NCBI GenBank assembly: GCA_963712465.1
Contig: CAVQHY010000004.1
Location: forward strand, 744,001-808,000
Origin: CAVQHY01 sp963712465
Lineage (GTDB): Bacteria > Actinomycetota > Thermoleophilia > Gaiellales > Gaiellaceae
Direction of reading: 5' to 3'
DNA: 64,000 bases
Shown here: in pieces, positions 14,346-23,851 of the stretch
Layout of the letters: each line of letters opens with the position of its first letter
How positions within the stretch are numbered: the first letter of the stretch is position 1
Program-made: the position numbers and the translations under genes
The notes under the pieces: model-generated
What the model saw: the letters and a program-made list of their open reading frames with translations, nothing else
Databases searched by the model: none
What the model was told of the DNA's origin: nothing

Positions 14346-16031
14346 TTAGGGGACGCTCGTACGCGCCCAGACGTTCTCGAGAAGCTTCCGGACCGACCAG
14401 CGATCGGCGGTGCCGCCGAAGTTGAGGACACCGCCCGCAAAGACCTTGGCGCCGTTGGCAAGCTCGTAGTAGGTCATCTCGGCGCTGCGTCCGGGACCGA
14501 AGACGTCGGGGATCGTCGCGAGAACCTGTGTCCCTGGCGGCGTGTCCGGCGTGCGCGCGTCGATCTCGATGCCGTAACCGCCGAACCTGGCGCCGGGCCC
14601 GACGCCGGTACCCTCCCACGCCCAGGCGGGCGCGCCCTGGCCAACGACGTATGGGCCCTGGCGCGAGCCGTCGTCGTTCGCGAGGTACTGGACGCCGATC
14701 AGCGCTGCCTCGGGACGGCCGAGGTCGCGCCAGAGCGCCTCGCGGTAGAGGCGTGTCCCACGGCGCTTGACCCTCCAGAAGAAGTTGTTCGCGGAGAGAA
14801 ACCAGAGGTTGCCGCCGAGGTCGCGGTAGCGCTCGATGACGTCGTACTCGTGCTCGGTGACGTACTCGGTGTGGCCAGGGAAGATGATCAGGTCGTAGAG
14901 CGCGGCGAGCTGGTCGCCGCTACGGAAGCGCTCGAGGTCGTCCTCGGCGAGGAACTCGACCTCCTTCCTCGTCCGATGGAGCCAGCGGATGAACCCGACG
15001 TCATAGGTCTTGAAGCGAAAGGGCACGCCGCGGCCGAGGTTCGGACGGACCAGCTCGACGGGCGGGTTGCCACCCGCGTACCACGTGTCGCCCCAGCCGT
15101 CGCCGTCCGCATCGCGATGGTTGTAGGCCGCCCAGGTGTTCGTGGGCAGCACGACCGCGACCCGGCTCCGTCCGAAGGTCGCCGGGCGGAGGACGAAGGG
15201 CGCGTAGCCGATGCGTCCGTCGTCCGCGACCAGGCGTGCGAAGTAGAGGCCGCCAGGCCACTCTCCGATCCTGGTCTTGATCTCACCCGGGCCGCGGCGT
15301 TTCCGCCGCCAGTCGATCGTGACCGGGTCGGTCATCTCGACGCCGCTCATCTCGTCGTTTCGAAACGTCGGAGTCGTCTCCGGGCCGCAGTGGAAGAGCT
15401 GGACGGTCAACTCCTCGGCGTCACTCTCGACGCGCAGCTTCGCGCGGTCTCCGGGCGAATAACTGCGCTCGCTGAAGACCGCCTCGACGCCGAGGAGGCG
15501 GACGACGGGAGCCCGTCGGTCGACGGCTTCCGTCGCCCGGTCGCCACCGTAGGCGCTACGGCGGCCGAGGTCGTCGGTCACGGTCAGGCGCAGCAGATAC
15601 GTTCTTGCCTCGAGGCCCGGCTCGGGCGTCCACTCGATGCGGTGAGCGCCGGGGCCGAGCCGCGCCGTCTCCTGCCACACGGACTTCTCGATGGTCTTTC
15701 GGGTCGTAACGGCGTCGAGCTCGACGGTGGCAGTGCGGTCGAGCTGAAAGTGGAGGTAGGCAGTCGTGCGGCGCGCACGCTCGGCCGGACTTACGGTGGT
15801 CAACAGGCGGTGGTCGCCGGCGTACGGCCGCCCGCCGTTCGTGACCGCGAGGAAGCGAAGCTCCGGCGAGAAATCCGGGCTCGGGACAGGGGTCGGCGCG
15901 GGGGCGGGGTCGGGCGGCGGCTCGATCCCTGCCCGCGCGACGTCCTCGAGCAGCCGTGAGAGGGCCGTCCCGGCGACACCGCCGGCGGCAGCCCTGAGCA
16001 GCCTCTCTCGGGTGAATGTGCGGTTGAGCAA
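14346..16031 (-). CDS. Exported N,N-dimethylformamidase beta-subunit-like protein
   Basis: Encodes 561 residues from a TTG start (no ATG/GTG nearby). The N-terminus (RERLLRAAAGGVAGTALSRLL) resembles a Tat or Sec export signal lacking a clean twin-Arg. The C-terminal two-thirds match the dimethylformamidase beta-subunit-like domain: VVLPTNTWAAYNHRDADGDG, LIIFPGHTEYVTEHEYDV, GGNLWFLSANNFFWRV and EMTYYELANGAKVFA. An Ig-like region precedes it. Enzyme activity of these extracytoplasmic relatives is not established. It is a tandem paralogue of 16110-18005 and both have nearly identical C-termini (LLENxWARTSVP). Confidence 0.75.
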   Translation of the reverse strand: MLNRTFTRERLLRAAAGGVAGTALSRLLEDVARAGIEPPPDPAPAPTPVPSPDFSPELRFLAVTNGGRPYAGDHRLLTTVSPAERARRTTAYLHFQLDRTATVELDAVTTRKTIEKSVWQETARLGPGAHRIEWTPEPGLEARTYLLRLTVTDDLGRRSAYGGDRATEAVDRRAPVVRLLGVEAVFSERSYSPGDRAKLRVESDAEELTVQLFHCGPETTPTFRNDEMSGVEMTDPVTIDWRRKRRGPGEIKTRIGEWPGGLYFARLVADDGRIGYAPFVLRPATFGRSRVAVVLPTNTWAAYNHRDADGDGWGDTWYAGGNPPVELVRPNLGRGVPFRFKTYDVGFIRWLHRTRKEVEFLAEDDLERFRSGDQLAALYDLIIFPGHTEYVTEHEYDVIERYRDLGGNLWFLSANNFFWRVKRRGTRLYREALWRDLGRPEAALIGVQYLANDDGSRQGPYVVGQGAPAWAWEGTGVGPGARFGGYGIEIDARTPDTPPGTQVLATIPDVFGPGRSAEMTYYELANGAKVFAGGVLNFGGTADRWSVRKLLENVWARTSVP

Positions 16032-16109
16032 CGCCGAGGTGAAGTATCGGCGGATCGAGCTCTGTCCTTCAGACGAATTTCGCGCCCGGCCGCCCGGTTT
16101 CTCCGTCGG

Positions 16110-18005
16110 CTACGGGACGGAGGTACGCGCCCAGAGGTTCTCGAGCAGCCTGCGCACGGCCGGGCGCTCCGCCGTGCCGCCGAAGTCGAGCGCGCCCGCT
16201 GCGAATACCCTGGCGCCGTTGGCCAGCTCGTAGTACGTCATCTCGGCCGAGCGGCCGGCGCCGAAGAGGTCCGGGATCGTCGCAAGCACCTGTGTCTCGG
16301 GCGGCGAGGAGGGCGCGCGCGCATCGATCTCGATGCCGTAGCTTCCGAAGGCGGACCCGGGCACGATCTCCGCGCCTTCCCATGCCCATGCGGGGGCATC
16401 GGCGGCGATGACGTAGCCGCCTCGGCGCGATCCGTCGTCGTTGGCAAGGTACTGCACCCCGATCAGAGCCGCCTCGGGCCGGCCGATGTCGCGCCAGAGC
16501 ACTCTGCGGTAGAGGAGCTCGCCGACCCGTTCGACGCGCCAGAAGAAGTTGTTCGCGGAGAGAAACCAGAGATTCCCGCCGACGTCGCGGTAACGCTGGA
16601 CGACGTCGTACTCGTGGTCGGTCACGTACTCCGTGTGCCCAGGGAAGATCACGAGATCGTAGATGGCAGCCAACTGGTCGCCCGTGGAGAATCGGTCGAG
16701 GTCCTCCTCGGCGAGGAACTCGACGCTCTTGCCCGTGGCGCTCAGCCAGCGGATGAAGCCGAGGTCGTAGCTGCGGAAGCGAAACGGGACGCCGCGGTTC
16801 AGAAACGCCCGGGTGAGGCTTACTGGCTGGCCGCCGCCCGCGTACCATGTGTCGCCCCAGCCGTCGCCGTCGGCGTCGCGGAAGTTGTAGGCGGCCCACG
16901 AGTTGGTCGGGAGCACCACTGCAACACGGCTCTCGCCGAAGACGCCTGGGCGGACGACAAAGGGGGCATACCCGACCTGGCCCGTCGGGGCGATCAGCCG
17001 GACGTAATAGAGCCCAGTCGGCCAGTCGCCGATGCGAATGCGGAGCTGTCCAGGGCCGTTGCGCTTGGACCACGCGATTCTCGACTGGCCGGTGACCGCC
17101 ACGCCGTTCAAGATGTCGTTGCGATAGGTCGGCGTCTCCTCCGGGCCGGATCGGAAGACCTGAAGGAGCAGCCTGCGCACGTCCGTCTCGACGGTCAGCG
17201 TCGCCTCTTGCCCCGGCGCGTAGCTCCGCTGAGTGAACGCGGCCTCGACCCCGAGCAAGCGCACGACCGGCGCAGGCAGGTTCCAGGGAGCTTCGCGGCG
17301 GTCGCCGCCATAGGTACGCCGGTTCCCGGAACGGTCGACCACGGTGAGCCTGAGGAGATATGTCCGGGCTTCGGTGTTGAGCCGCGGCCGCCAGCGGATG
17401 ACATGGCGACCCCGAGGGAGCGACTCCTGCAGGTGCCAGATCGTCTCCGGAACGGTGCGTCTGACCCTCATCACGTCGAGGCGAACCCGCGCCGCTTCGT
17501 TCAGCGTGAAGCTCAACCTGAGCGAGTCGCGCAGGCCGTCACCGTTCGGGCTGAACGTGACGACTCCCGCTGGGTCACCGGTAAACGGTCGACCGGCGTC
17601 GGCCCGGATTTCCGTCACCTCGGGCGCGCGGGCGTCGATGACTATGTTCGTGGATGCGAGAACGTGGGGCCAGACAACCGCCTCCAACCGGTACAACCCA
17701 TCGGCGAGCGGCTGCCCACCAACGCGGCCGTCCCAGCGAAAGCGGAGCGTCGTCGTATAGCTCGGGCCCCCAATCCAGGCGATCGCGACTCCCGCGGAGG
17801 TGAGGACGCGTACGGCGAGAAACTGGGGCGTCGCGATCTTCGCGACGACGTCGATTGGGCCCGTCCGAGTCGAGAGTCTCGAGGAGCTGACCTTCAAGAC
17901 CACGCCCGCCGACGCGTTGCCGGCAGACAGCGATCCCGCCAGAGAGACAGCACAGCAGACGATGACGATGAGCCGCGTGGAGAGATCGTAAGCTGTGCCC
18001 GGCAC
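16110..18005 (-). CDS. Exported N,N-dimethylformamidase beta-subunit-like protein, larger paralogue
   Basis: Encodes 631 residues from a GTG at 18005. A signal peptide (LIVIVCCAVSLAGSLSAGNASA) is followed by a propeller or Ig-like domain and then an FlgD-type Ig repeat around FSPNGDGLRDSLRLSFTL. The C-terminal domain is the same as in the neighbouring paralogue (VVLPTNSWAAYNFRDADGDG, LVIFPGHTEYVTDHEYDV, NNFFWRVER). The two genes probably arose by duplication and differ by the extra N-terminal repeat. It diverges from uvrB with 62 nt between start codons. Function unknown; surface role likely. Confidence 0.75.
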   Translation of the reverse strand: MPGTAYDLSTRLIVIVCCAVSLAGSLSAGNASAGVVLKVSSSRLSTRTGPIDVVAKIATPQFLAVRVLTSAGVAIAWIGGPSYTTTLRFRWDGRVGGQPLADGLYRLEAVVWPHVLASTNIVIDARAPEVTEIRADAGRPFTGDPAGVVTFSPNGDGLRDSLRLSFTLNEAARVRLDVMRVRRTVPETIWHLQESLPRGRHVIRWRPRLNTEARTYLLRLTVVDRSGNRRTYGGDRREAPWNLPAPVVRLLGVEAAFTQRSYAPGQEATLTVETDVRRLLLQVFRSGPEETPTYRNDILNGVAVTGQSRIAWSKRNGPGQLRIRIGDWPTGLYYVRLIAPTGQVGYAPFVVRPGVFGESRVAVVLPTNSWAAYNFRDADGDGWGDTWYAGGGQPVSLTRAFLNRGVPFRFRSYDLGFIRWLSATGKSVEFLAEEDLDRFSTGDQLAAIYDLVIFPGHTEYVTDHEYDVVQRYRDVGGNLWFLSANNFFWRVERVGELLYRRVLWRDIGRPEAALIGVQYLANDDGSRRGGYVIAADAPAWAWEGAEIVPGSAFGSYGIEIDARAPSSPPETQVLATIPDLFGAGRSAEMTYYELANGARVFAAGALDFGGTAERPAVRRLLENLWARTSVP

Positions 18006-18067
18006 GGCCGATACTGGCCGTTCGGCGAGGAAACGGTAACCGAGGCCGGCGCCGATACCATGAGTCG

Positions 18068-20071
18068 ATGGCCGAGTTTCGCGTCGCCTCCGCCTACCGG
18101 CCGACGGGAGACCAGCCGGAGGCGATCGCCTCGCTAGCCGCGTCGATCGCAGCCGGCGATCGCCAACAGACGCTGCTCGGGGCCACCGGCACCGGGAAGA
18201 CCGCCACGATGGCCTGGATCGTCGAGCAGGTGCGCAGGCCCGCACTCGTGATCGCCCACAACAAGACGCTCGCCGCCCAGCTTTGCAACGAGTTTCGCGA
18301 GTTCCTTCCCGACAACGCGGTCGAGTACTTCGTCTCCTACTACGACTACTACCAGCCCGAGGCGTACGTTCCCCAGGCCGATCTCTACATCGAGAAGGAC
18401 GCGTCGATCAACGACGATATCGACCGCCTCCGACACGCTGCGACCTCGGCGCTGCTCGTGCGGCGCGACGTCGTCATCGTTGCCTCGGTGTCCTGCATCT
18501 TCGGTCTCGGCTCGCCCAAGGAGTACGCGGACAAGACCGTGCTGCTCGGCGTCGGCACCGAGATCGATCGCGACCTCATGCTCAGGAAGCTCGTCGACAT
18601 CCAGTACCAGCGCAACGACTCGATTCTGGGCCGCGGGCGCTTCCGTGTGCGCGGAGATGTCGTCGAGGTGCAGCCCGCGCACATGGAGTCGGCCTACCGT
18701 GTGTCGCTCTTCGGCGACGAGGTCGAGTCGATCACGCACTTCGACCCTCTCTCGGGCGAGATCTTCGCGCGCCTCGACCACCTCGCGATCTTTCCGGCGA
18801 CGCAGTACGTCACCTCGCGCGAGACGATCGAGCGCTCCGTGACCGAGATCCGCCGAGAGCTCGAGGAGCAGGTGGCGCTCTTCGAGGCGCAGGGAAAGCT
18901 GCTGGAGGCACACCGGATCCGCTCGCGCACCGAGTACGACATCGAGATGATGCTCGAGCTCGGCTACTGCAACGGGATCGAGAACTACTCGCGCATCCTC
19001 GAGGGCCGGCCGGCCGGGTCGGCGCCGCACACGCTGCTCGACTACTTTCCCGACGACTTCGTTCTCTTCGTCGACGAGTCGCACCAGACCGTTCCGCAGA
19101 TCGGTGGCATGTACGAGGGTGACCGCTCGCGCAAGGAGACGCTCGTCGACTACGGGTTCCGGCTGCCGTCGGCGCTCGACAACCGGCCGCTGCGCTTCGA
19201 CGAGTTCCTCGAGCGGGTCGGACAGATGGTGTTCGTGTCGGCGACGCCCGGGCAGTTCGAGTTGCGCCGGTCGACCAACGTCGCCGAGCAGATCATCCGA
19301 CCGACGGGAATCGTCGACCCCGAGGTCGAGCTGCGTCCGACCAAGAACCAGATCGACGACCTCCTCAACGAGATCCGTCGGCGGGAGGAGGCCGGAGAGC
19401 GCGCTCTCGTCACGACGCTGACGAAGAAGATGGCCGAGGACCTGACCGACTACCTGCTCGAGTCGGGCGTGCGGGCCCGCTATCTCCACTCCGAGATCGA
19501 CACGCTCGATCGGATCCAGATCATCCGCGAGCTGCGGCTAGGCGAGTACGACGTCCTCGTCGGCGTCAACCTGCTGCGCGAGGGCCTCGACCTGCCCGAG
19601 GTGTCGCTGGTGGCGATCCTCGACGCGGACAAGGAGGGCTTCCTGCGTGGCCAGACGGCGCTGATCCAGACGATCGGCCGCGCCGCTCGCAACGTCAACG
19701 GCAAGGTCGTGATGTACGCGGACAAGCTGACCGAGGCGATCAGGGGCGCCATCGACGAGACGAGCCGCCGCCGCGAGATCCAGCTGGCATACAACGAGGA
19801 GCACGGGATCACGCCTGAGTCGATCGTCAAGGGAGTCTCCGACATCGCCGAGTTCCTCTCCCTCGAGCAGCCGCACGTACCCGGGAAGCGCCGGCGGGGC
19901 CAGCGCCAGGTCGAGGGCATGGGCGCCGACGAGCTCGAGCGGCTCGTGATCACGCTGGAGGAGGAGATGTTCGCCGCGGCCGAGGAGCTTCGCTTCGAGT
20001 ACGCAGCCAAGCTGCGCGACGAGATCAAGGGGCTCCGGAGGGAGCTGCAAGCGCTGTCCGGAGCGGTGTAG
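18068..20071 (+). CDS. uvrB: Excinuclease ABC subunit B
   Basis: Encodes 667 residues, the normal UvrB length. GATGTGKT is the Walker A motif near residue 40, SYYDYYQPEAYVP is the DNA-inserting beta-hairpin, VDESHQTVPQ carries the DESH helicase motif, and TLTKKMAEDLTDYL and GVNLLREGLDLPEV are later helicase motifs. The C-terminal UVR motif (LEEEMFAAAEELRFEYAAKLRDEI region) contacts UvrA and UvrC. Acts in nucleotide excision repair. Its last 47 nt overlap the 3' end of the opposing deacetylase pseudogene. Confidence 0.97.
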   Translation: MAEFRVASAYRPTGDQPEAIASLAASIAAGDRQQTLLGATGTGKTATMAWIVEQVRRPALVIAHNKTLAAQLCNEFREFLPDNAVEYFVSYYDYYQPEAYVPQADLYIEKDASINDDIDRLRHAATSALLVRRDVVIVASVSCIFGLGSPKEYADKTVLLGVGTEIDRDLMLRKLVDIQYQRNDSILGRGRFRVRGDVVEVQPAHMESAYRVSLFGDEVESITHFDPLSGEIFARLDHLAIFPATQYVTSRETIERSVTEIRRELEEQVALFEAQGKLLEAHRIRSRTEYDIEMMLELGYCNGIENYSRILEGRPAGSAPHTLLDYFPDDFVLFVDESHQTVPQIGGMYEGDRSRKETLVDYGFRLPSALDNRPLRFDEFLERVGQMVFVSATPGQFELRRSTNVAEQIIRPTGIVDPEVELRPTKNQIDDLLNEIRRREEAGERALVTTLTKKMAEDLTDYLLESGVRARYLHSEIDTLDRIQIIRELRLGEYDVLVGVNLLREGLDLPEVSLVAILDADKEGFLRGQTALIQTIGRAARNVNGKVVMYADKLTEAIRGAIDETSRRREIQLAYNEEHGITPESIVKGVSDIAEFLSLEQPHVPGKRRRGQRQVEGMGADELERLVITLEEEMFAAAEELRFEYAAKLRDEIKGLRRELQALSGAV

Positions 20072-20872
20072 AGGCGGTGTAGCCGAGCCGGGCCGAGGCG
20101 AGCGCGCGCTGCAGGCCCACGACCCCGTCACCGCCTTCGACGCGAACGCGATCGAGGTCGTAGAGCTCCGAGGGCCGTGCCAGTCCGGGCTCGACGGTCG
20201 TCGCGCCGAGGAAGCCGGCCCGGCGGACGGCGGCCGCGACGCGCGTGTCGTAGAGCCCGCTCGGGTAGCAGAAGAAATCGACCGGCAGGCCGAAGCGGCG
20301 CCGGATCTCTCGCCGTGAGCCGGCGACCTCGCGGCGGAGCGCCGCGTCGCTCAACGCCCGAAGATCAGGGTGGGTGAGCGAGTGCGCGTCGACCTCCCAG
20401 CCCGCCTGGATCATCGCTCTCACCTTCGAGGTGCTCAGCCCCCAGGTCCGCCCGAGGTTCGAGACGTCGAGGTTGAGCACCGCGGGCCAACGCAGAGCTC
20501 GCAGCACCGGGAAGGCGTTCGTGTACTGGCTCCGGTACCCGTCGTCGAACGAGATCACGATCGGGCGCCGCGGGAGCGTCGCGCGTCCGTGCCACGCCTC
20601 GTAGACGTGGTGGAGGTGACAGCGACGAACCCCTGCCGCGCCAGCCAGTGCATCTGCGAGGCCAACTCGACCCTGGGAACGCGGAGCGCGGGAAAGGGTA
20701 CGCTCGGAAGCGGCTTCGCGATCACGTGGTACATGAGCACCGGAACCGGGCGTGCGTTTGAGGCAGCCACGGTCGGGTGAGCTCCCGCCGAAACGAGAGC
20801 TGCGACCGAGGCCAGGAGCATACTAGAGGCATATGACACAACAGTGATTCTAAGGCGTTTGCGAGGGAACAC
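20025..20872 (-). pseudogene. Polysaccharide deacetylase, frameshifted
   Basis: The N-terminal part (start GTG 20872) has a signal peptide and LMYHVIAKP, the usual opening of NodB-type deacetylases. After QGFVAVT the frame is lost; shifting by one base restores LHHVYEAWHGR and then VISFDDGYRSQ, HSLTHPDL and FCYPSGLYD, the metal-binding and catalytic motifs. One nucleotide is missing near 20615-20620. Both halves look otherwise intact, so this is either a recent mutation or a sequencing error. An intact protein would deacetylate a cell-wall or extracellular glycan. Confidence 0.8.
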
Positions 20873-20898
20873 AGCGGCGGACGCCGAATCCCGAGCCC

Positions 20899-22545
20899 GT
20901 GCGGGACGACGGCCGGAGCCGCTTCGACTGGGACCTGCCGCCCGAGCCGCTGGCGCACTCGGGCAACGATCGACCCGCTCCGGCGACCGCTCCGCTCACG
21001 CCGATGCGCCGGTACCGCTCCGAGTCCGCGCGGCGTTCTCGCACGCGCCGGCGCCGGGCCACCGCGTCGCTCGCGGCGGCGTTCGTCCTCGCCGCCGCGG
21101 CCACCGCCGCCTTCTCGGGCACAGCGCCGACCGGGGACCCGGCGCACGGGGCTGCTTCCGCCGAGAAAGCGGCGAACCCCGCCCAGCCGACCACCAGCAG
21201 CCCTGTCGCTTCAGCCCGGCCGATCAACACGGTGTTCGAGGGGATCACCACGTTTCGCGGCAACGCGTCGCGCTCGTACCTCGGCCAGGGCCCCGTGCCG
21301 CGGAGGCCGCGCGTGCTGTGGCGGTACCCCAGCTCCGGCTCGCTCTGCATGCAGTCGGCGGACGAGCACGGCCTGCAGACCTGGTGCGGCCTCGGCTGGA
21401 CCGGCCAGCCGAACGTGATCGTCGGGAAGGGCGGCAGAACGGAGATCCGCTTCGGGGCCTACGACGGCCACTACCACTTCCTGGACGGCACGACCGGCGA
21501 GCCGATGCGGCCCGACCTGCCGACCGGCGACCTGGCAAAGGGCTCCGCCACGTCCGACCCGGACGGCTATCCGCTCTACTACGCCGGCTCGCGTGACAAC
21601 TACCTGCGCATCGTCGCCCTCGACCGCAAGCAGCCGACCGTCCTCTGGAAGCTTGACGCGAACACGAGCGTGCCGAGAATCGTCTGGAACAACGACTGGG
21701 ACGGCGCGCCCCTCGTCGTCGACGGCCACCTGCTCGTCGGCGGCGAGAACTCGTGGTTCTACGTCATCCGCCTGAACCGGAGCTACGGCAGGCACGGAAA
21801 GGTGCGCGTACGGCCGCGGGTCGTCGCCCGCGTCCCGGGCTGGGACGCCCGGCTGCTCGCCGACATCGGAGACGATCGCGTCTCGATCGAGAACTCGGTC
21901 GCGTACCACGACGGAGTCGCGTACTTCGCGAACTCCGGGGGGCTCGTTCAGGGTTGGGACGTCTCCCGGGTGCTGAAGGGCGGGACGAAGATCCGCCGTG
22001 TCTTCCGGTTCTGGACGGGCGACGACACCGACGCCACCGTCGTCGTCGACGACGCGGGCTACCTGTACGTCGCCAGCGAGTACGAGCGCTTCACGGCCCG
22101 CTCGAAGCAGGTTGGTCAGCTGATGAAGCTCGACCCACGCCGGCCGAAGCGCCCGCTCGTCTGGTCGGTGAAGTCCCACCGCCTGGGCTTCGAAGGCAAG
22201 GGCGGGATCTGGTCGACGCCGGCCCTCTACGGCGGGATGCTCTACGTCGCGACAAACGCAGGCGAGCTCCTGGGCGTCGACCGCATGCGCGGGAAGGTGC
22301 TCTGGCGGCTTGCGCTGCCGGGCCCGACCTGGGGGTCGCCGGTCGTCGTCGATGGCGTTCTGCTGATCGGCGACTGCTCCGGCACGTTCCGCGCCTTCGA
22401 CGTCTCGAGATCACGCCGGAAGCCCAGCCAGCTCTGGGCGCTGCGGCTCGGCGGGTGCATCGAGTCGACCCCGTCGGTCCTCGGCGGGCGGATCTACATC
22501 GGCACCCGTGGCGGCGGCATCTACGCACTCGGCGAGCGGGGCTGA
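20899..22545 (+). CDS. PQQ-like beta-propeller repeat protein, membrane-anchored
   Basis: Encodes 548 residues from a GTG. A basic, Pro-rich cytoplasmic tail of about 55 residues is followed by one transmembrane segment (ASLAAAFVLAAAATAAFSG). Repeats of the PQQ/YWTD kind follow: VLWKLDANTSVPRIVWNN, APLVVDGHLLVGGENSWFYV, GGRIYIGTRGGGIYAL. A propeller facing outward is expected. Whether it binds PQQ is unknown; no catalytic Asp-Glu pair of dehydrogenases is evident. It diverges from the deacetylase with only 26 nt between starts. Confidence 0.75.
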   Translation: MRDDGRSRFDWDLPPEPLAHSGNDRPAPATAPLTPMRRYRSESARRSRTRRRRATASLAAAFVLAAAATAAFSGTAPTGDPAHGAASAEKAANPAQPTTSSPVASARPINTVFEGITTFRGNASRSYLGQGPVPRRPRVLWRYPSSGSLCMQSADEHGLQTWCGLGWTGQPNVIVGKGGRTEIRFGAYDGHYHFLDGTTGEPMRPDLPTGDLAKGSATSDPDGYPLYYAGSRDNYLRIVALDRKQPTVLWKLDANTSVPRIVWNNDWDGAPLVVDGHLLVGGENSWFYVIRLNRSYGRHGKVRVRPRVVARVPGWDARLLADIGDDRVSIENSVAYHDGVAYFANSGGLVQGWDVSRVLKGGTKIRRVFRFWTGDDTDATVVVDDAGYLYVASEYERFTARSKQVGQLMKLDPRRPKRPLVWSVKSHRLGFEGKGGIWSTPALYGGMLYVATNAGELLGVDRMRGKVLWRLALPGPTWGSPVVVDGVLLIGDCSGTFRAFDVSRSRRKPSQLWALRLGGCIESTPSVLGGRIYIGTRGGGIYALGERG

Positions 22546-22587
22546 ACGAGGTCGACAGGGCCCGACTCTCGGGGGAGGCCTCTATCA

Positions 22588-22601
22588 TGCAATCGAATGC
22601 A
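22588..22601. promoter_or_regulatory. LacI-type operator, site 1 (TGCAATCGAATGCA)
   Basis: A 14-bp near-palindrome with central CG, 24 nt before the first gene of the ligase/ALDH/cupin operon. It is the exact reverse complement of site 2 at 37424. A TATCAT -10 candidate directly abuts its left side (22583-22588), which would put the operator over the transcription start. Confidence 0.7.
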
Positions 22602-22624
22602 GTGGCAGGCGCTCAGTCGCTGAA

Positions 22625-23851
22625 ATGGGGAGGCTCGCGGAGCATCACGGCAAGGAGCTCCTCGCTCGCAACGACATCCGCGTCCCGCGCGGCGAGGTCG
22701 TGCGCTCGGCCCGTGACGCCGTGGAAGCGACTCGATCGCTCGGGTCGAGCGTCGTGATCAAGGCGCTCGTTCCGCACAACCGGCGTGCGAAGGCCGGAGG
22801 GGTCCGCTTCGCTCGCAATCTCGGCGAGGTGGAGGCCGCCGCCGAGGCCCTCCTCGGGACGGCGATCCTGGGCTCGGACGTCGACGCGCTGCTCGTCGAG
22901 GAGCGGCTGGAGCCGGAGCGCGAGCTCTTCCTCTCGTTCGGGATCGATCGGGATCGGGGGCTGCCTGTCGCGATGGCGAGCCTGAGCGGCGGTGTCGACA
23001 TCGAGGAGACGCTGGAGCGGGATCCGGCCGCGATCAGAAGCGTCACCCTCGATCCATGGGAGCGAGACCTCGGCTTTCAGCTGCGTGGACTCTGGTCGGC
23101 CGTCGGGCTCGAAGGCACGATCCTGCTCGAGGTGACCGAGCTCAGCCGTCGCGCGGCACGCCTGTTCTTCTCCGTCGACGCCGACGTTCTCGAGCTGAAC
23201 CCGGTGGCGCTCGTTGCGGCTGACGATGGAAGCGTCGAGCCTGTCGTGATCGGCGTGGTGCTCGGTGTCGACGAGCTCGCGCTCGGTCGCCAGCCGTCGC
23301 TCGCGCCGCTCGTCGACGCCAGCGCGGATCGGTGGAGGCCCCCCACGCCACTCGAGCTCGAGGCGCTGGAAGTGGCCGCGCGCGAGCCCTACCGCGGTAC
23401 CGCTCGGTTCATGGAGCTAGAGGGCGAGATCGGTCTGCTCGTCGGCGGCGGCGGCGGCAGCCTCGTGCTCTTCGACGCCGTCCGGCGCGCTGGAGCTCGA
23501 CCGGCCTGCTTCACCGAGATCGGAGGGAACCCGACGTCCCAGAAGGTGCGCGGCCTGACGAGAGTCGTTCTCTCCTCCCCGGGGGTCGAGGGTCTGCTCG
23601 TTGGTCACAACATCACGAGCAACACGCAGTGTGACCTGGTGGCGGAGGGAGTGATCGCGGCGCTCGCCGATCTAGGCCTGAGCCCGCACACCTTTCCGGT
23701 CGTGGCCCGAGAGGTCGGCACGCACGACCAACGTGGCCGCCGGCTCTTCGAGGAGGCCGGGATCGAGTACCTGGGCGAGGAGGCGACGCTCGAGGCGGCC
23801 GCCCGGCGCATCGTCGAGCGCGTCCACCTCGCTCGGATGGCCGTCACATGA
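22625..23851 (+). CDS. Succinate-CoA ligase beta subunit-like protein (ATP-grasp)
   Basis: Encodes 408 residues in SucC order. An ATP-grasp N-terminal half (HGKELLARNDIRVPRGEV, VVIKALVPHNRRAKAGGVRFARN) is followed by a CoA-ligase half (ARPACFTEIGGNPTSQKVRGLTRV, NTQCDLVAEGVIAALADLG). With the alpha-like partner it should form an acyl-CoA from an organic acid, ATP and CoA, or run in reverse. It is not the housekeeping SucC by context, since it opens a catabolic operon under the LacI-type operator. ATG 22625 gives the canonical N-terminus. Its stop overlaps the next ATG. Confidence 0.85.
   Translation: MGRLAEHHGKELLARNDIRVPRGEVVRSARDAVEATRSLGSSVVIKALVPHNRRAKAGGVRFARNLGEVEAAAEALLGTAILGSDVDALLVEERLEPERELFLSFGIDRDRGLPVAMASLSGGVDIEETLERDPAAIRSVTLDPWERDLGFQLRGLWSAVGLEGTILLEVTELSRRAARLFFSVDADVLELNPVALVAADDGSVEPVVIGVVLGVDELALGRQPSLAPLVDASADRWRPPTPLELEALEVAAREPYRGTARFMELEGEIGLLVGGGGGSLVLFDAVRRAGARPACFTEIGGNPTSQKVRGLTRVVLSSPGVEGLLVGHNITSNTQCDLVAEGVIAALADLGLSPHTFPVVAREVGTHDQRGRRLFEEAGIEYLGEEATLEAAARRIVERVHLARMAVT

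Noticed and set aside
18134..19489. Long minus-strand frame opposite uvrB
   Set aside because: Antisense shadow of a highly conserved gene.
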